DNA from: Galeopsis tetrahit
Taxonomy: Eukaryota; Streptophyta; Magnoliopsida; Lamiales; Lamiaceae
Assembly (NCBI GenBank): GCA_963675135.1
Contig: OY776122.1
Span: 86,872,472-86,936,471, forward strand
Direction: 5' to 3'
DNA length: 64,000 nt
This document shows positions 1 through 10,052 of the stretch, piece by piece (position 1 is the stretch's first letter; every line of letters begins with the position of its first letter). A program made the position numbers and the translations under genes. The notes beneath the pieces were generated by a model. The model was not told the origin of the DNA and searched no databases. It saw nothing but the letters and a program-made list of their open reading frames with translations.

Positions 1-873
1 CCCATTTTGTTGTGGTGTATCTGTACAAGAGTTTTGAAAATCAATTCCATTTTCAACATAAAATTCAACCATCACATTAGACGAAAATTCAGACCCATTA
101 TCGATTCTAATCTTCTTAACAAATTTCCCAAACCGTGTCTTAACCATGTTGCAAAACAATATCAAGTACCTGCTCACCTCAGATTTATATCCCATTAAAT
201 AAACCCAAACACCCCTACTATAATCATCAACAATGCTAAAAAAATAATATGCTCCTGTGAAAGAAGGTGTTTTATAAGGCCCCCATATGTCGCAATGTAT
301 CAACTCAAAACAATCACTTGTTTGGATGGAACTAAGAGGAAAAATCGTGCGTGTTTGTTTGGCTCTCATACAAGAGTCACAATGATCAACAAAAATATTA
401 TTAATAGAATCAATATGCTGGAGTTTTAATTTGGAGGCATGGCCTAATCTCTTGTGCCAAGTTTTCGGACACACCACCGCAGACATGGCTCGATGCTCCT
501 GCCTTGGCTCCAAGCAGTATAGACCATTGCGTTGCTTACCCATCCCAATCAGGTTCCTCGAGCTCAAGTCCTGTATCACACAATACTCCAGATAAAAAAT
601 AAGAGCACAATTATGGTCCTTTGTTAAACGACTCACAGATAGTAAGTTGCATTGAAAATTAGGAACATGCAACACATCATTTATTTTGAGTCCATTAGGC
701 AAGTGTGTACTTCCAACGCCCTCAACAGGCACATTATCACCATTGGGAATTTTTACAGGGGTTCTCAAATCCGATTTAACGAAACCATCGAGCATTTTTC
801 CATTATAAGTGAAGTGTTCCGTAGCCCCAGAGTCTATGACCCAAGGTTTATCAGGAATAATCTTACCAGCCAT
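1..873 (-). CDS. pol: Copia pol fragment: protease, gag-pre-integrase, integrase (partial)
   Basis: From the ATG at 873 the minus strand is open without a stop to base 1 (291 codons). The aspartic protease motif DSGAT occurs about 13 residues in, though most of the protease domain would lie upstream in the shifted frame. The gag-pre-integrase region follows, with WHKRLGHAS and the zinc-binding pair CDSC. The integrase core then begins with its first catalytic Asp in HCDIWGPY and the second in RIDNGSEF. The frame ends at TPQQNG, so the third catalytic Glu falls just beyond the window. The product continues off the left edge. Confidence 0.85.
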   Translation of the reverse strand, partial: MAGKIIPDKPWVIDSGATEHFTYNGKMLDGFVKSDLRTPVKIPNGDNVPVEGVGSTHLPNGLKINDVLHVPNFQCNLLSVSRLTKDHNCALIFYLEYCVIQDLSSRNLIGMGKQRNGLYCLEPRQEHRAMSAVVCPKTWHKRLGHASKLKLQHIDSINNIFVDHCDSCMRAKQTRTIFPLSSIQTSDCFELIHCDIWGPYKTPSFTGAYYFFSIVDDYSRGVWVYLMGYKSEVSRYLILFCNMVKTRFGKFVKKIRIDNGSEFSSNVMVEFYVENGIDFQNSCTDTPQQNG

Positions 874-874
874 G

Positions 875-1969
875 TTAACAGATGAGGATTGACTTGCTTT
901 CTCCCTGTTCATGGTACTCAGGTACTCGATCAGCTTCGTCAATTGTCCTTTGACTTATACCAGGAACCGAACTCGAACTCGTTTCAAAATTTGCAGCCTT
1001 CGGGCTTATCCTTTGTTTCTCATTTCCCTTTAATAAATTATTTTTCTTGGATCTCTGCTCACCCCTGTCTAGATAGTCAATAATTTCAAAACAATACTCA
1101 ATGATGAGGTTAGTTCTTCCACAATGATCACACTTCCTTTCACATTTTCTATCCTTGATTTCATCATTTCTCTTTTCATGTGGCTGGTGAGTAGCGCCTG
1201 GATTTTTCCTTCTTCGATAATCTTGAGCCTGGAATGCAGCCACATCTACTGTAGGTTTTCTTGCCGCCGCGATCAGTCGTTGTTGTTCGTCTTGGGCCAC
1301 CAGATGATAGGCTGCCCCTATTCCAAGTGCTGGTTTTGTACTTAGTATTTGGGTTTTCACGGTGTTAAAGATTTCATCCAAACCCATTAGAAACTCATAT
1401 AGTTGCTCCTTCTCTCGCATCTGCACCACCTGTTTTGAAACATCACAAGTGCACTTTCCAAAAATGCACCTTGGCGTCGCCGTGACGGATTGAATTTCAT
1501 CCCAAATCCCTTTCAACTTTGTATAGTATGCTGATACAGACATTTTCTCTTGTCGAGTGAGTGTGAGCGCTCGTTTTAATTCGTACGCTCTCGGTGCACT
1601 TTCTTTTCCAAACCTTTCTTCCAAGTCGAGCCAGATCTCTCGAGCCGTCTTGCCATGTTTTACACTGTTGCGGATCTCCTTCACCATCGACACGGTGAGC
1701 CATCCTTTCAACATGGCGTTACAGCGTTTCCACAGCAAGATCTCCAATGACCCTTCTTCTGGCATCGAAATGGTGCTGTCAACAAAGCTAATTTTGTTTT
1801 TCGCAAATAGGAAATTGGTCATCTCCTCCATCCAATCTGCGTAATTGTCGTCGCTAAGAATTTCGCTAGCGTAAACTTGTTCGGGATTATCGGACGGGTG
1901 TACATAGTACGGAGACATCACGTCCACCACGTTTGAGGCGGTGGGTTTTTCATCACCAGGTTTCACCAT
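875..1969 (-). CDS. gag: Copia gag polyprotein (degenerate zinc knuckle)
   Basis: This 364-residue product is the capsid/nucleocapsid part of a plant Copia element. The N-terminus (about residues 25-65, including DNYADWMEEM and LLWKRCNAML) matches the plant Copia gag N-terminal domain. The middle, with REIWLDLEERF and SVSAYYTKLKGIWDEI, matches the UBN2-type gag domain. Near residue 285 is a CCHC-like knuckle, C-x2-C-x4-x-x4-C, in which the expected histidine is leucine, so zinc binding is probably lost. The frame stops at 875 while protease continues in another frame, which implies a frameshift near the gag-pol junction. The start ATG lies about 65 bp downstream of the primer-binding site, as expected. 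Confidence 0.85.
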   Translation of the reverse strand: MVKPGDEKPTASNVVDVMSPYYVHPSDNPEQVYASEILSDDNYADWMEEMTNFLFAKNKISFVDSTISMPEEGSLEILLWKRCNAMLKGWLTVSMVKEIRNSVKHGKTAREIWLDLEERFGKESAPRAYELKRALTLTRQEKMSVSAYYTKLKGIWDEIQSVTATPRCIFGKCTCDVSKQVVQMREKEQLYEFLMGLDEIFNTVKTQILSTKPALGIGAAYHLVAQDEQQRLIAAARKPTVDVAAFQAQDYRRRKNPGATHQPHEKRNDEIKDRKCERKCDHCGRTNLIIEYCFEIIDYLDRGEQRSKKNNLLKGNEKQRISPKAANFETSSSSVPGISQRTIDEADRVPEYHEQGESKSILIC

Positions 1970-2049
1970 GGTTGTTGGTGATTAATTGGTGTGTGGGTTA
2001 GTTATGTTTGTTTATGCGAAAGCTTAAAATCGAACCTGCTCTGGTGTCA

Positions 2050-2574
2050 TGTTAAATTCGACCGTGAGCAACATACGAAGAATAATGTTTTGGAGAATTT
2101 TGGTTGCTATCTTATTTTTCTTGTGGAAGAATATACAAGAAGTTACAATTTATGCAAGGATACAGAAGACTCTAGAAGTCAACTTTCGCTAATGATGCTA
2201 ATCAATTAAAGTATACAAGGAAACAATAAAGAAGGAAATGATATGCACACATATGGAAAAGGAGATATTCTGGAATATTCATCAATACATGTTTTTTCCT
2301 ATTCAAATAATTAATTTTTTTACTGTACTTTTAATAACTGTTGAAAAATGATTTTTTAGGGAAAACTTGGAAGAGATTTTAATAACACGTTCATCTAAAT
2401 ATTTGAATGATTTTCAGGGCAAACTTGGAAGAGATTAAAAATTAATTTTAAATTGAAAAATGTAAAATGTAAAACGACTTCTAATTTGTATACAAAGTGA
2501 AATGTTGAAACGCCATTCATTTATAATATGTAATCATTGTAATAAAGTGAATATACAAGGCCGGTTGTTCAACA
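2050..2574 (-). repeat. putative 5' LTR of the Copia element
   Basis: The LTR should begin next to the primer-binding site. On the plus strand the first bases there are TGTTAAATTC at 2050. A matching outer end, GTTCAACA, lies at 2567-2574, giving TG...CA termini with short inverted ends. The inner edge is supported by the primer-binding site. The outer edge is a guess, because no second copy is visible for comparison. Confidence 0.35.
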
Positions 2575-3440
2575 TTGAATTTGATTGAAATCTTGTATCA
2601 AACGATCTTATGCATGATACGGATCTTACATTAATTTTTGTGTTATATTTTTAGTCTGGTAGGGACTTAAAAATTTGTGTATCATAATAACAGTAAATAA
2701 AAAGTTAACTCATGCGCGCATTAATTAGACATTTTTCACACAATTTTCTGTCAATAATTGATGTCCCTGACTCCCTCCTAAGCTTATTAACATAGTATAT
2801 CATTTAGTATGATATCCATGGAGTAGCATTTTTTGTTTTACACGATTATTTTTATTGCTTTGTAAATCTTGGGCAAAGTATAGTTGGCTAGGAAACTGTT
2901 GAATTGAATTTGGCAACGTGTGTGTTGAAAAATATGATATTTATGCCTTGATCTTATATGTTGCTTTCCTTCTAATTTTGAATACATCGGGACTAATGGG
3001 CCAATTAAATCACATATTTATATTGTTTGGGCCTTCAATGAAATTGCTCTTGCTTTAATTTGTCCCCAAAGTTTGAGCCCATAGTTGATTATCCAAAAAC
3101 ATTATTGTATTCTCCATAGCAAAACTAGTTTTTTTTTTTTTTAAAAAAAAAACATAACCACATACACTCTTGATTTTACGGCTTGTCTTACTCTTCTTGT
3201 TTACCACCCCTTAAAACCTCCCATCAAATCATTTATACACTTTAAATATTGCATTATATATTATTAAATTAATTAATCAAACAATATGATGTCTAAAACA
3301 TAGAGACTAAATACCCTTTCAATATAATAAAAATATTGAGTGCATACACTAAGTATTAAAACACTTTGATTGCATAAGCATTACAATCCAAGTAACTAGA
3401 ATTATTAATAAATTATACTAAATCTTGACGAAATCTTAGA
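2575..3440. other. AT-rich intergenic stretch, nothing recognised
   Basis: No coding frame, RNA gene or inverted repeat stood out. It holds homopolymer A/T runs near 3130-3150. Confidence 0.5.
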
Positions 3441-3441
3441 T

Positions 3442-3678
3442 CTATCGCTGAACGACATCTTGAAAGCCGAGAAGTTTACGGTGAACGCAGCATCGGCAGA
3501 GTTTAATTGGTGAGCAGCCTCTCCTGTAGGGATTAGCAGGGATAGGTGGGCCCCTTTTTGGGACCGGAGGATAAAGAATGACGGGTCTGCCCACCACATT
3601 GATCACATCTGCAGAAGATTCAACAAAACTGCTAATCACAACCAACGTTACCAACATCAACAATACTACTTTGGCCAT
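3442..3678 (-). CDS. RALF-like secreted signalling peptide precursor
   Basis: This 78-residue precursor has a hydrophobic N-terminal signal peptide (about residues 1-24: MAKVVLLMLVTLVVISSF). The C-terminal half carries ANPYRRGCSPIKLCR, which matches the conserved C-terminus of rapid alkalinization factor peptides (ANPYxRGC...C.R). RALF peptides are exported and bind CrRLK1L receptor kinases in the cell wall. Features that differ from typical members: the YISY-type receptor-binding motif is not obvious, the first conserved cysteine pair is missing (the upstream part is proline-rich), and cysteines cluster as CRCC at the end. It is intronless, as is usual for RALFs. It could instead be a divergent or decaying family member. 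Confidence 0.7.
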   Translation of the reverse strand: MAKVVLLMLVTLVVISSFVESSADVINVVGRPVILYPPVPKRGPPIPANPYRRGCSPIKLCRCCVHRKLLGFQDVVQR

Positions 3679-3740
3679 CCTTAATTATATTTCACGAAAA
3701 ATAGAGAGTATAATTCATTGTGATTAATGGCACACGCTAC

Positions 3741-3748
3741 TTTTTATA
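3741..3748 (-). promoter_or_regulatory. TATA box of the RALF-like gene
   Basis: TATAAAAA on the minus strand lies 63 bp upstream of the ATG, a typical plant spacing that leaves a leader of about 30 bases. Confidence 0.6.
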
Positions 3749-3784
3749 GGGGGGTCTGTGATTGTTATTTTTAAAGATACTCGC

Positions 3785-4135
3785 AATAATTTGGCGTAAT
3801 TGATTATATTTTCTAGAATCTTGATAAATACTCCTTTAATTTGGCGTAGTTGATTATATTTTCGAAAATCTTGATAAATGCTGTAATTAATTTGGACTTG
3901 ACTCTCCTTTAATTTAGAGTGCGATTAATTTAGATTTTATACTACACGTACCCTTCTTTTTATACTCTCTCCCTCTCAATGTGGATTCAAAATACTACAC
4001 CCTTCACTTTTTTTTCAACAAATTAAGATTATAAATTATAGTCTATATTAACTTTCATATTCAAAATACTACCCCCTTTATTTTTTTTCAACAAATTAAG
4101 ATTATAAATTATAGTCTATATTAACTTTCATTAAT
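3785..4135. repeat. two short tandem duplications
   Basis: A unit of about 56 bp containing AATTTGGCGTA.TTGATTATA is present twice at about 3785-3890. A unit of about 75 bp containing CAACAAATTAAGATTATAAA is present twice at about 3988-4135. Both are non-coding. Confidence 0.7.
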
Positions 4136-5035
4136 TATAATTAATTTTAATATATAATTTTTTTTATAATGAATCGGGTCATATCTAGTATTCATAAATC
4201 AAATTAATTTTGGTATAAAGATAAATATGCAATTTATTTATAAAAAATATTTGTAGTAAATGAGTAAGATTATAAAATAGTAAAAATTAAAGAAAAAAAA
4301 TAGAATGGCGCTAGTTTTAAAAAATTAGTTAAAAAATCGAAGTTGAAATTATTAAAAAATAGGTGGAGTATGATTTTAGATAAATTCTATTTGTATTCGC
4401 ACTTTTAACTTGATCAACTCAAATTTTACTAATCTCGTTCAACTCAATTGAAAATTTTGCAAGTCACGCCCATTATCATGAAACAATGTCAATATACTTA
4501 TTGGAAAGTGCATATAGTTACCTAAAATTGCTAGTACTACTTAATGAAAATAACTTAGTGTGTATGGGATTGTCTCGTATTGAGAAGGAAGATTTGGACA
4601 TAACTGTTACAAATAGTACACTAGTTTCCCCACTTCCTCAAGATTAGAGAAGACAACGATACCATATTTATCTCTTTCGTATTGAATATCTTGAACTTAG
4701 AATGATATTAATCTCTTGTAATGATAATTTAAAAAAAAAAAAAGTAAAAATAAGTACAAAAGATCCTTAATTTTCGTTAGTTATTTGTCCTTCACTTTTT
4801 ATTTGTTCACCCTCTGGTTGAGTTCAACCCCAAGAGTTACTTTTTACCCGCCCCCATTTATTTACCTACTATACATTTTCTCTTTGTCAACTTCATTCAC
4901 TCACCTTAAACCTTGTTTCGAGTTAAAAATTTACTCGTCCTCATTTATTCTTTTGGTTAAAATGCTCGACACCTGAAAATAAGTACGAAGTATTAATATG
5001 GGTGGACTCTTTTGTGATTTGGCAGTTCCACAAGT
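4136..5035. other. AT-rich intergenic DNA left of the Gypsy insertion
   Basis: No gene recognised. The final bases, GTAGG at 5036-5040, are the left target-site duplication of the Gypsy element. Confidence 0.5.
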
Positions 5036-5040
5036 GTAGG

Positions 5041-5788
5041 TGATGTAGATAAATATGTTGCTCTCCGAGAAGCCGACACGTGGAAACGGGATAGATTATG
5101 ATGGTCATGATTAGATTAGTATGCCGAAGAAACAGGATTAATACACCCCTAGGCTTGAGTAGGGAAATGAGAGAAATCAGGGTGATTGGGCCTTTGGCCC
5201 ATATTAAGAAAGGTTAATAACCCTTGGCCCGGAAGGGACTCGACCCAAATATGGAACGAATAGTCCATCTTTCTTGGCCAAGTCAAATGAGCAGGTCAAA
5301 CCCGTGAGGATAGGGGAGGATATGCTCAAAAACCAAGTCTTCAGGGGTTGAGGGCGGATTTTGAGGAATGGACCAAGAATATAGGGAGAATAAGTCCCCT
5401 TCTCCCCCAGGAGAAGGGGCCAGGTATATAAGCTGATTATTTTACATTATCAGGTAAGTTTTTATTACGATACACACATTTTTTACACATGATACGCACT
5501 TTCATAAGAAATATACACTGATTTGAAGAGAAACTTCATTATACTCGCCGGAATTTCCCTAAATGTACAGGGGAATTCCTCTTTGATTTCGCCTACAATC
5601 GAATCTGACTTGAGCGTCGGAGCTTCAACGCCGGAGCCCCCCTCCGGCGTACTTTTGCAGGTTATTTTCGGATTCCCGAGGAGATTTACTCGAAGATCGC
5701 CAAGGACTTAACTAGAGATTGGACTCGTGATTAATAGTGCCCGCAAGAGAACGATCGACATCCGAAGGCGTTCTTTTTCGACGCATCA
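5041..5788 (+). repeat. 5' LTR of the Gypsy element (748 bp)
   Basis: TGATG...CATCA ends. A TATA box (TATATAAG) lies at 5425-5432, so U3 is probably 5041 to about 5455. The last bases abut a TGGCGCC primer-binding site two bases further on. Confidence 0.96.
5425..5432 (+). promoter_or_regulatory. LTR TATA box
   Basis: TATATAAG follows a GC-rich stretch, the likely core promoter for the genomic transcript. The same motif is at 15712-15719 in the 3' LTR. Confidence 0.6.
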
Positions 5789-5790
5789 AC

Positions 5791-5808
5791 TGGCGCCGTC
5801 TGTGGGAA
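5791..5808 (+). other. primer-binding site
   Basis: TGGCGCCGTCTGTGGGAA begins two bases after the LTR. The leading TGG is complementary to the CCA end of a tRNA, and TGGCGCC is typical of plant Tat/Athila elements. I do not assign the tRNA species. Confidence 0.8.
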
Positions 5809-5846
5809 CATTTCAGGCTAAGGCGTGAGAAAAGTTCCATACTTAA

Positions 5847-8800
5847 ATGGGTGGAGGACACGATCTAGTGAAGCAGGCGAAGGAGAAAGGAGATTCCACT
5901 CCTCCTCCTCTTCCTCCGCCCCCTCCAGGTTTTCCCTCAAATCGAAATTTAGGGAAACGACCCGTGGACCATACACCAGAAGATATTCCCCCTCCAGGTT
6001 TTCCCTCAAATCGAAATCTGGGGAAACAGCCCGTAGATCATGTACCGGAGGATATTCCTCCCGCTCTGGATGGAGATGCACCAGGCACCTCAGGAGCTTC
6101 AGGGAGTGGGATCAATAGGGATAACCCTAACGCTCAACCGGGACTCCTGACTGTCTCTCGAGATCAATTAGATGAGATGATCGCGCAATCAGTTGAAAGA
6201 ATAATCGCTACTCGAGTACTTCGCCCTCCCGAACCTGTTCCAACCACTCGTAAGGGTACAAGACAAAATCTCCCAGAACAGGTCATTGATTCTGTTCCAG
6301 TCCCTTCCAGGAATGAGGATCCCCCTCAGAACCTAGAAGAAAAAGTACCTTCTCAGGCGGAAAGAAGCATCTTGGAAAGACCCCCTCGGAGGGATACGGA
6401 GAGGATCCTTGTGGACACCACTCTGAAGACAGGGATGGGAGAAAGCACGGACGACACGTATCAAGGAGCCGTCAGCGATCAGATTCAGGCCTGGCGAAAG
6501 GAGATGAAAGACATGCAGAAGCATATGATCGACAACGTAAGTAAACCTTCTTACGTTACTGGTTATCAATTTTCATCCACTATTTTACAAGATGAACTGC
6601 CTCCTAATTTTAAATCTTTAAATTTCGAATATGATGGCACCACGGACCCGTACGAGCATTTGATGAGGTTCGAGAATGCCGCCCTATTGCATCGATACGG
6701 AGAGGGCGTCAAGTGCAGGGTATTTCTGACTACCCTATCTAAAGCGGCGCAGCAATGGTTCACCCAGTTAGGGCCATATACTATCCATTCATGGTCGGAG
6801 TTCAGTGAACTATTCCTGCACCAATTTGCCAGCGCTAGGAGGCAACCTAGGGCCACCCTCACCTTGTTTAACATGCGACAAGGGGAGAATGAGAGTCTTC
6901 GGGCTTTCTTGAAAAGATTCAACCAAGCAGCTCTCGAAGTACCTACAGCCTCCTCCGAGGTCAAAATTAACGCCCTCACCAACGGGTTAAGAGATGGGGA
7001 TCTATTCACATCTCTAGCCAAGAAGCCAGTTCGGACCTTTGATGAATTGTTGAGGAGAGCAGAGAAATACCTTACCCTGGAAGAGGTAAGGAAAGCTAAG
7101 CGATCAGAGACCAGGGCCATAGTGAGTAATGGAGAAAGGAGAAAAGAGATTCCGTTTAGGAAGCCAAGTCCGGAGAGACATCGAGGCTCCAGGAGACTAG
7201 AAAGCGTAAGAAGAGAGGAAGTTGCACCCTGGAATCCAAGGAGGGGGGCGAAGAGATATACCCCGTTGAGGATGGAACCAGCCGAAGTCCTAGAGGTGGC
7301 AGGGGACCATCCAGATATGAAATTCCCCTACTCAAGAAGCAGAGGTCCCCAAAACCCTAAGTCAAACAAATTCTGCAGGTTCCACAACGATTATGGCCAC
7401 GATACCAACCAATGTTGGCATCTGGAGGATGAGATAGAAAGGATGATTCAGGCAGGCCACCTGAAAGAGTTTATTTTCAGAGATCGACAAGGCCCCAGGG
7501 GTCAAAAGCGAAAGGACCCCGAGGGGAAGCAGGAAGATGATAGAAGAGATCAAAGGAAGGGCAATGAGGAGCCACCACCCCCTCCCCAGAAGAAAGGAAC
7601 TATTCATATGATTATGGAAGGCCCTGCTGATGGGGATTCCTTTAGGCAGAGGAAGCAGAGCGTTCGGTCGCTGAAGAATGAGAGGAATATAGAGCACCAT
7701 GAGGTGGGAAAGATGGCAGAGGGCCCAGACATTCATTTCGGGCCAGAAGACGCCGGGGAACCTAGAGAAATTCATAATGACGCATTAGTCATTACCACGG
7801 ATATAGCAGGATACGATGTGGCAAGAATTTTTGTGGATACTGGAAGCTCTGCCGACATCATGTTTTTGGAGTGCTTTAAGAAGATGGACCTGAATATAAA
7901 GCTCAGACCGGTGGAAACCGCTCTCTACGGATTTTCAGGGGGAGCCATTCAACCCCTTGGTTCAACGTTATTGCAAGTAGGGTTAGGAGTAGCCCCTAAC
8001 CGTCGAGTACAAGTCATAGAATTCTTGATTGTAGACGTCCCATCTTCCTACAACGTAGTAATGGGAAGGCCAAGCTTGAATATTTTTCAGGCAGTGATCT
8101 CCACCTTCCACATGAAGATGAAATTCCCTGCCTCGGGGGGTGTGGGAGAGATATGTGGCGATCAGTATCAGGCAAAGAAGTGTTACGTGGAGTCGGTCAA
8201 GATAGCGGACAGGGCCGTGTTTCGGGGAATGGAGAGATTTAAGGGTGAAGACCCTGAGCTGAAGAGACAGAAAGTGGGTGAGCTAATCCAAGAGCAGCCC
8301 AAAGCTAAACCAGACGAGGAGTTGATGAGCATCGAGCTCTACCCAGGAAAGGAGGGATTCACAACCAGAATAGGTACGAATATGAACCTTGAGCTCCAGG
8401 GAAAGATGATACTTGCCCTCCAGCAAAATGTAGACATCTTTGCATTCACAGCGACGGATATGACGGGTATCCCTCCAGAAATAGCTGTGCACCATCTGAA
8501 TGTGGATCCCAAAGCTAGGCCCGTGAAACAGAAGTTGATGAACTTCGGTAAAGAGAAGAACCTCATTGTAAAGGAGGAGATCGATAAATTGTTGAGCGCA
8601 GGGCACGTGAAGAGAGTGCAGTTCCCTGAGTGGCTCTCGAATGCAGTACTGGTGTCCAAGGGAGCCAGCAAATGGAGGATGTGCATTGACTTCAGGGACT
8701 TGAACAAGGCGTGCCCTAAAGATCACTATCCCCTGCCTAGGATTGATCAGCTGGTGGATGCCACGTCCGAGTTTGAATTACTCAGCATGATGGATGCTTA

Positions 8801-9977
8801 TCAAGGGTACCATCAAATCCAGTTGAACCCCCTCGATATACCAAAGGTATGCTTTATAGCGACATGTGGTACTTTCGGTTATGTACGTATGCCTTTTGGA
8901 CTGATAAATGCAGGAGCCACCTATCAAAGAATGGTAGACTCGGTGTTCCGAGGGCAGATAGGCAGGAACATGGAGGTTTACGTGGATGATATGCTAGCTA
9001 AAAGTGTCAAGGCAGAGGGACATATTGGCGACTTGAAGGAGATATTTCAGGTAATCCGAGAGAATGGTATTAAATTAAACCCTGCTAAATGTTCTTTTGG
9101 AGTAGGATCAGGGAAATTTTTGGGATATATGGTGACTCAGAGAGGGATAGAAGTGAACCCTGCTAAGGTGAAGGCGGTGCTCGACATGCAGCCCCCTCGG
9201 AATTTGAAGGAATTGCAAACCCTGAATGGAAGGATCGCAGCTCTCAGTAGGTTCATATCAAGGTCAGCAGAAAAGAGCCACCACTTCTTCAGAACCTTAA
9301 GGAAGGGGTCGAAGTTCGAGTGGGACGACCAGTGTCAGAAAGCTTTCGAGGAACTCAAGCTCCACCTTGAACAACTTCCAAAGCTGACGAAGCCCTCTCA
9401 AGGAGATGTGTTGCTCTTATACCTTTCAGTAGGGGAACACTCCCTGAGCACTGCCCTAATGAAAGAGGAAAGGTCCACACAGCAACCCATTTATTACGTG
9501 AGCAAGGTCATCCAAGGGGCAGAGATCAGGTATTCAGAAGTGGAGAAGGCAGCCCTGGCGGTGGTGGCAACGGCTAGGCGATTACGCCCCTATTTCCTGT
9601 CCTACAAAGTTATGGTGCGAACTAATTTCCCTCTGAAGCAAACACTGGGGAGAGCAGATTTATCAGGAAGAATGGTCAGGTGGGCAGTGGAATTGCAGGA
9701 GTATGATATAGACTATGAACCAAGGAGAGCCATCAAGGCTCAAGCCCTAGCAGATTTTATTCAAGAGTCTACCAGAGCGGAAGAAGAACAAGGATGGAAG
9801 GTATATGTGGATGGCTCAGCATCCGCCTTGGGATGTGGAGCAGGGATATTACTGATCGACCCTGAGGGTCAAGAAGTGCAGGTGGCTGTCAAATTCCGAT
9901 TTTCAACCTCAAACAATGGTGCAGAGTATGAGGCCCTAATTAGAGGAGCTACCATGGCCGCAGAGTTAGGGGCATAG
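5847..9977 (+). CDS. gag-pol: Gypsy gag-pol polyprotein, first part (gag, protease, RT, RNase H), ends at a premature stop
   Basis: 1376 codons. A proline-rich N-terminus contains a 23-residue tandem duplication (5922-6059). The gag core is at about residues 255-350, followed by a basic region and the CRFHNDYGH...C knuckle near 510. The aspartic protease motif is DTGSS at 664-668. Reverse transcriptase follows, with CIDFRDLNKACPKDHYPLPR near 945 and the active-site YVDDM at 1045-1049. The linked RNase H is at about 1190-1255. A second, archaeal-like RNase H starts near 1316 with VYVDGSAS. The TAG at 9975-9977 interrupts that last domain: the same frame continues immediately downstream with the rest of RNase H and integrase. 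Translation of the downstream part would need stop readthrough, so this copy is probably not autonomous. Confidence 0.95.
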   Translation: MGGGHDLVKQAKEKGDSTPPPLPPPPPGFPSNRNLGKRPVDHTPEDIPPPGFPSNRNLGKQPVDHVPEDIPPALDGDAPGTSGASGSGINRDNPNAQPGLLTVSRDQLDEMIAQSVERIIATRVLRPPEPVPTTRKGTRQNLPEQVIDSVPVPSRNEDPPQNLEEKVPSQAERSILERPPRRDTERILVDTTLKTGMGESTDDTYQGAVSDQIQAWRKEMKDMQKHMIDNVSKPSYVTGYQFSSTILQDELPPNFKSLNFEYDGTTDPYEHLMRFENAALLHRYGEGVKCRVFLTTLSKAAQQWFTQLGPYTIHSWSEFSELFLHQFASARRQPRATLTLFNMRQGENESLRAFLKRFNQAALEVPTASSEVKINALTNGLRDGDLFTSLAKKPVRTFDELLRRAEKYLTLEEVRKAKRSETRAIVSNGERRKEIPFRKPSPERHRGSRRLESVRREEVAPWNPRRGAKRYTPLRMEPAEVLEVAGDHPDMKFPYSRSRGPQNPKSNKFCRFHNDYGHDTNQCWHLEDEIERMIQAGHLKEFIFRDRQGPRGQKRKDPEGKQEDDRRDQRKGNEEPPPPPQKKGTIHMIMEGPADGDSFRQRKQSVRSLKNERNIEHHEVGKMAEGPDIHFGPEDAGEPREIHNDALVITTDIAGYDVARIFVDTGSSADIMFLECFKKMDLNIKLRPVETALYGFSGGAIQPLGSTLLQVGLGVAPNRRVQVIEFLIVDVPSSYNVVMGRPSLNIFQAVISTFHMKMKFPASGGVGEICGDQYQAKKCYVESVKIADRAVFRGMERFKGEDPELKRQKVGELIQEQPKAKPDEELMSIELYPGKEGFTTRIGTNMNLELQGKMILALQQNVDIFAFTATDMTGIPPEIAVHHLNVDPKARPVKQKLMNFGKEKNLIVKEEIDKLLSAGHVKRVQFPEWLSNAVLVSKGASKWRMCIDFRDLNKACPKDHYPLPRIDQLVDATSEFELLSMMDAYQGYHQIQLNPLDIPKVCFIATCGTFGYVRMPFGLINAGATYQRMVDSVFRGQIGRNMEVYVDDMLAKSVKAEGHIGDLKEIFQVIRENGIKLNPAKCSFGVGSGKFLGYMVTQRGIEVNPAKVKAVLDMQPPRNLKELQTLNGRIAALSRFISRSAEKSHHFFRTLRKGSKFEWDDQCQKAFEELKLHLEQLPKLTKPSQGDVLLLYLSVGEHSLSTALMKEERSTQQPIYYVSKVIQGAEIRYSEVEKAALAVVATARRLRPYFLSYKVMVRTNFPLKQTLGRADLSGRMVRWAVELQEYDIDYEPRRAIKAQALADFIQESTRAEEEQGWKVYVDGSASALGCGAGILLIDPEGQEVQVAVKFRFSTSNNGAEYEALIRGATMAAELGA
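5922..6059 (+). repeat. 69-bp in-frame tandem duplication in gag
   Basis: Two copies of a 69-bp unit (5922-5990, 5991-6059) encode two copies of a PPGFPSNRNLGK-containing 23-residue segment. They differ at several bases, so the duplication is older than the current insertion. Confidence 0.85.
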
Positions 9978-10052
9978 AAGGTCACCCTGTACTCCGATTC
10001 GCAGCTGATAGTACAACAGGTCAGGGGGGAGTACCTCGCCAAAGATGAGAGA

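Larger units (their letters stand above)
1..2574 (-). mobile_element. Ty1/Copia LTR retrotransposon, 5' part, cut by window edge
   Basis: Read on the minus strand, the order is LTR, primer-binding site, gag, protease, gag-pre-integrase, integrase, which is the Copia order. The remaining pol (reverse transcriptase, RNase H) and the 3' LTR would lie left of base 1. The primer-binding site at about 2036-2049 resembles the initiator-Met tRNA type (ACACCAGAGCAGG on the minus strand). Gag and pol are both largely open but lie in different frames, so the copy is probably inactive. The outer LTR boundary is uncertain because the second LTR is outside the window. Confidence 0.85.
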
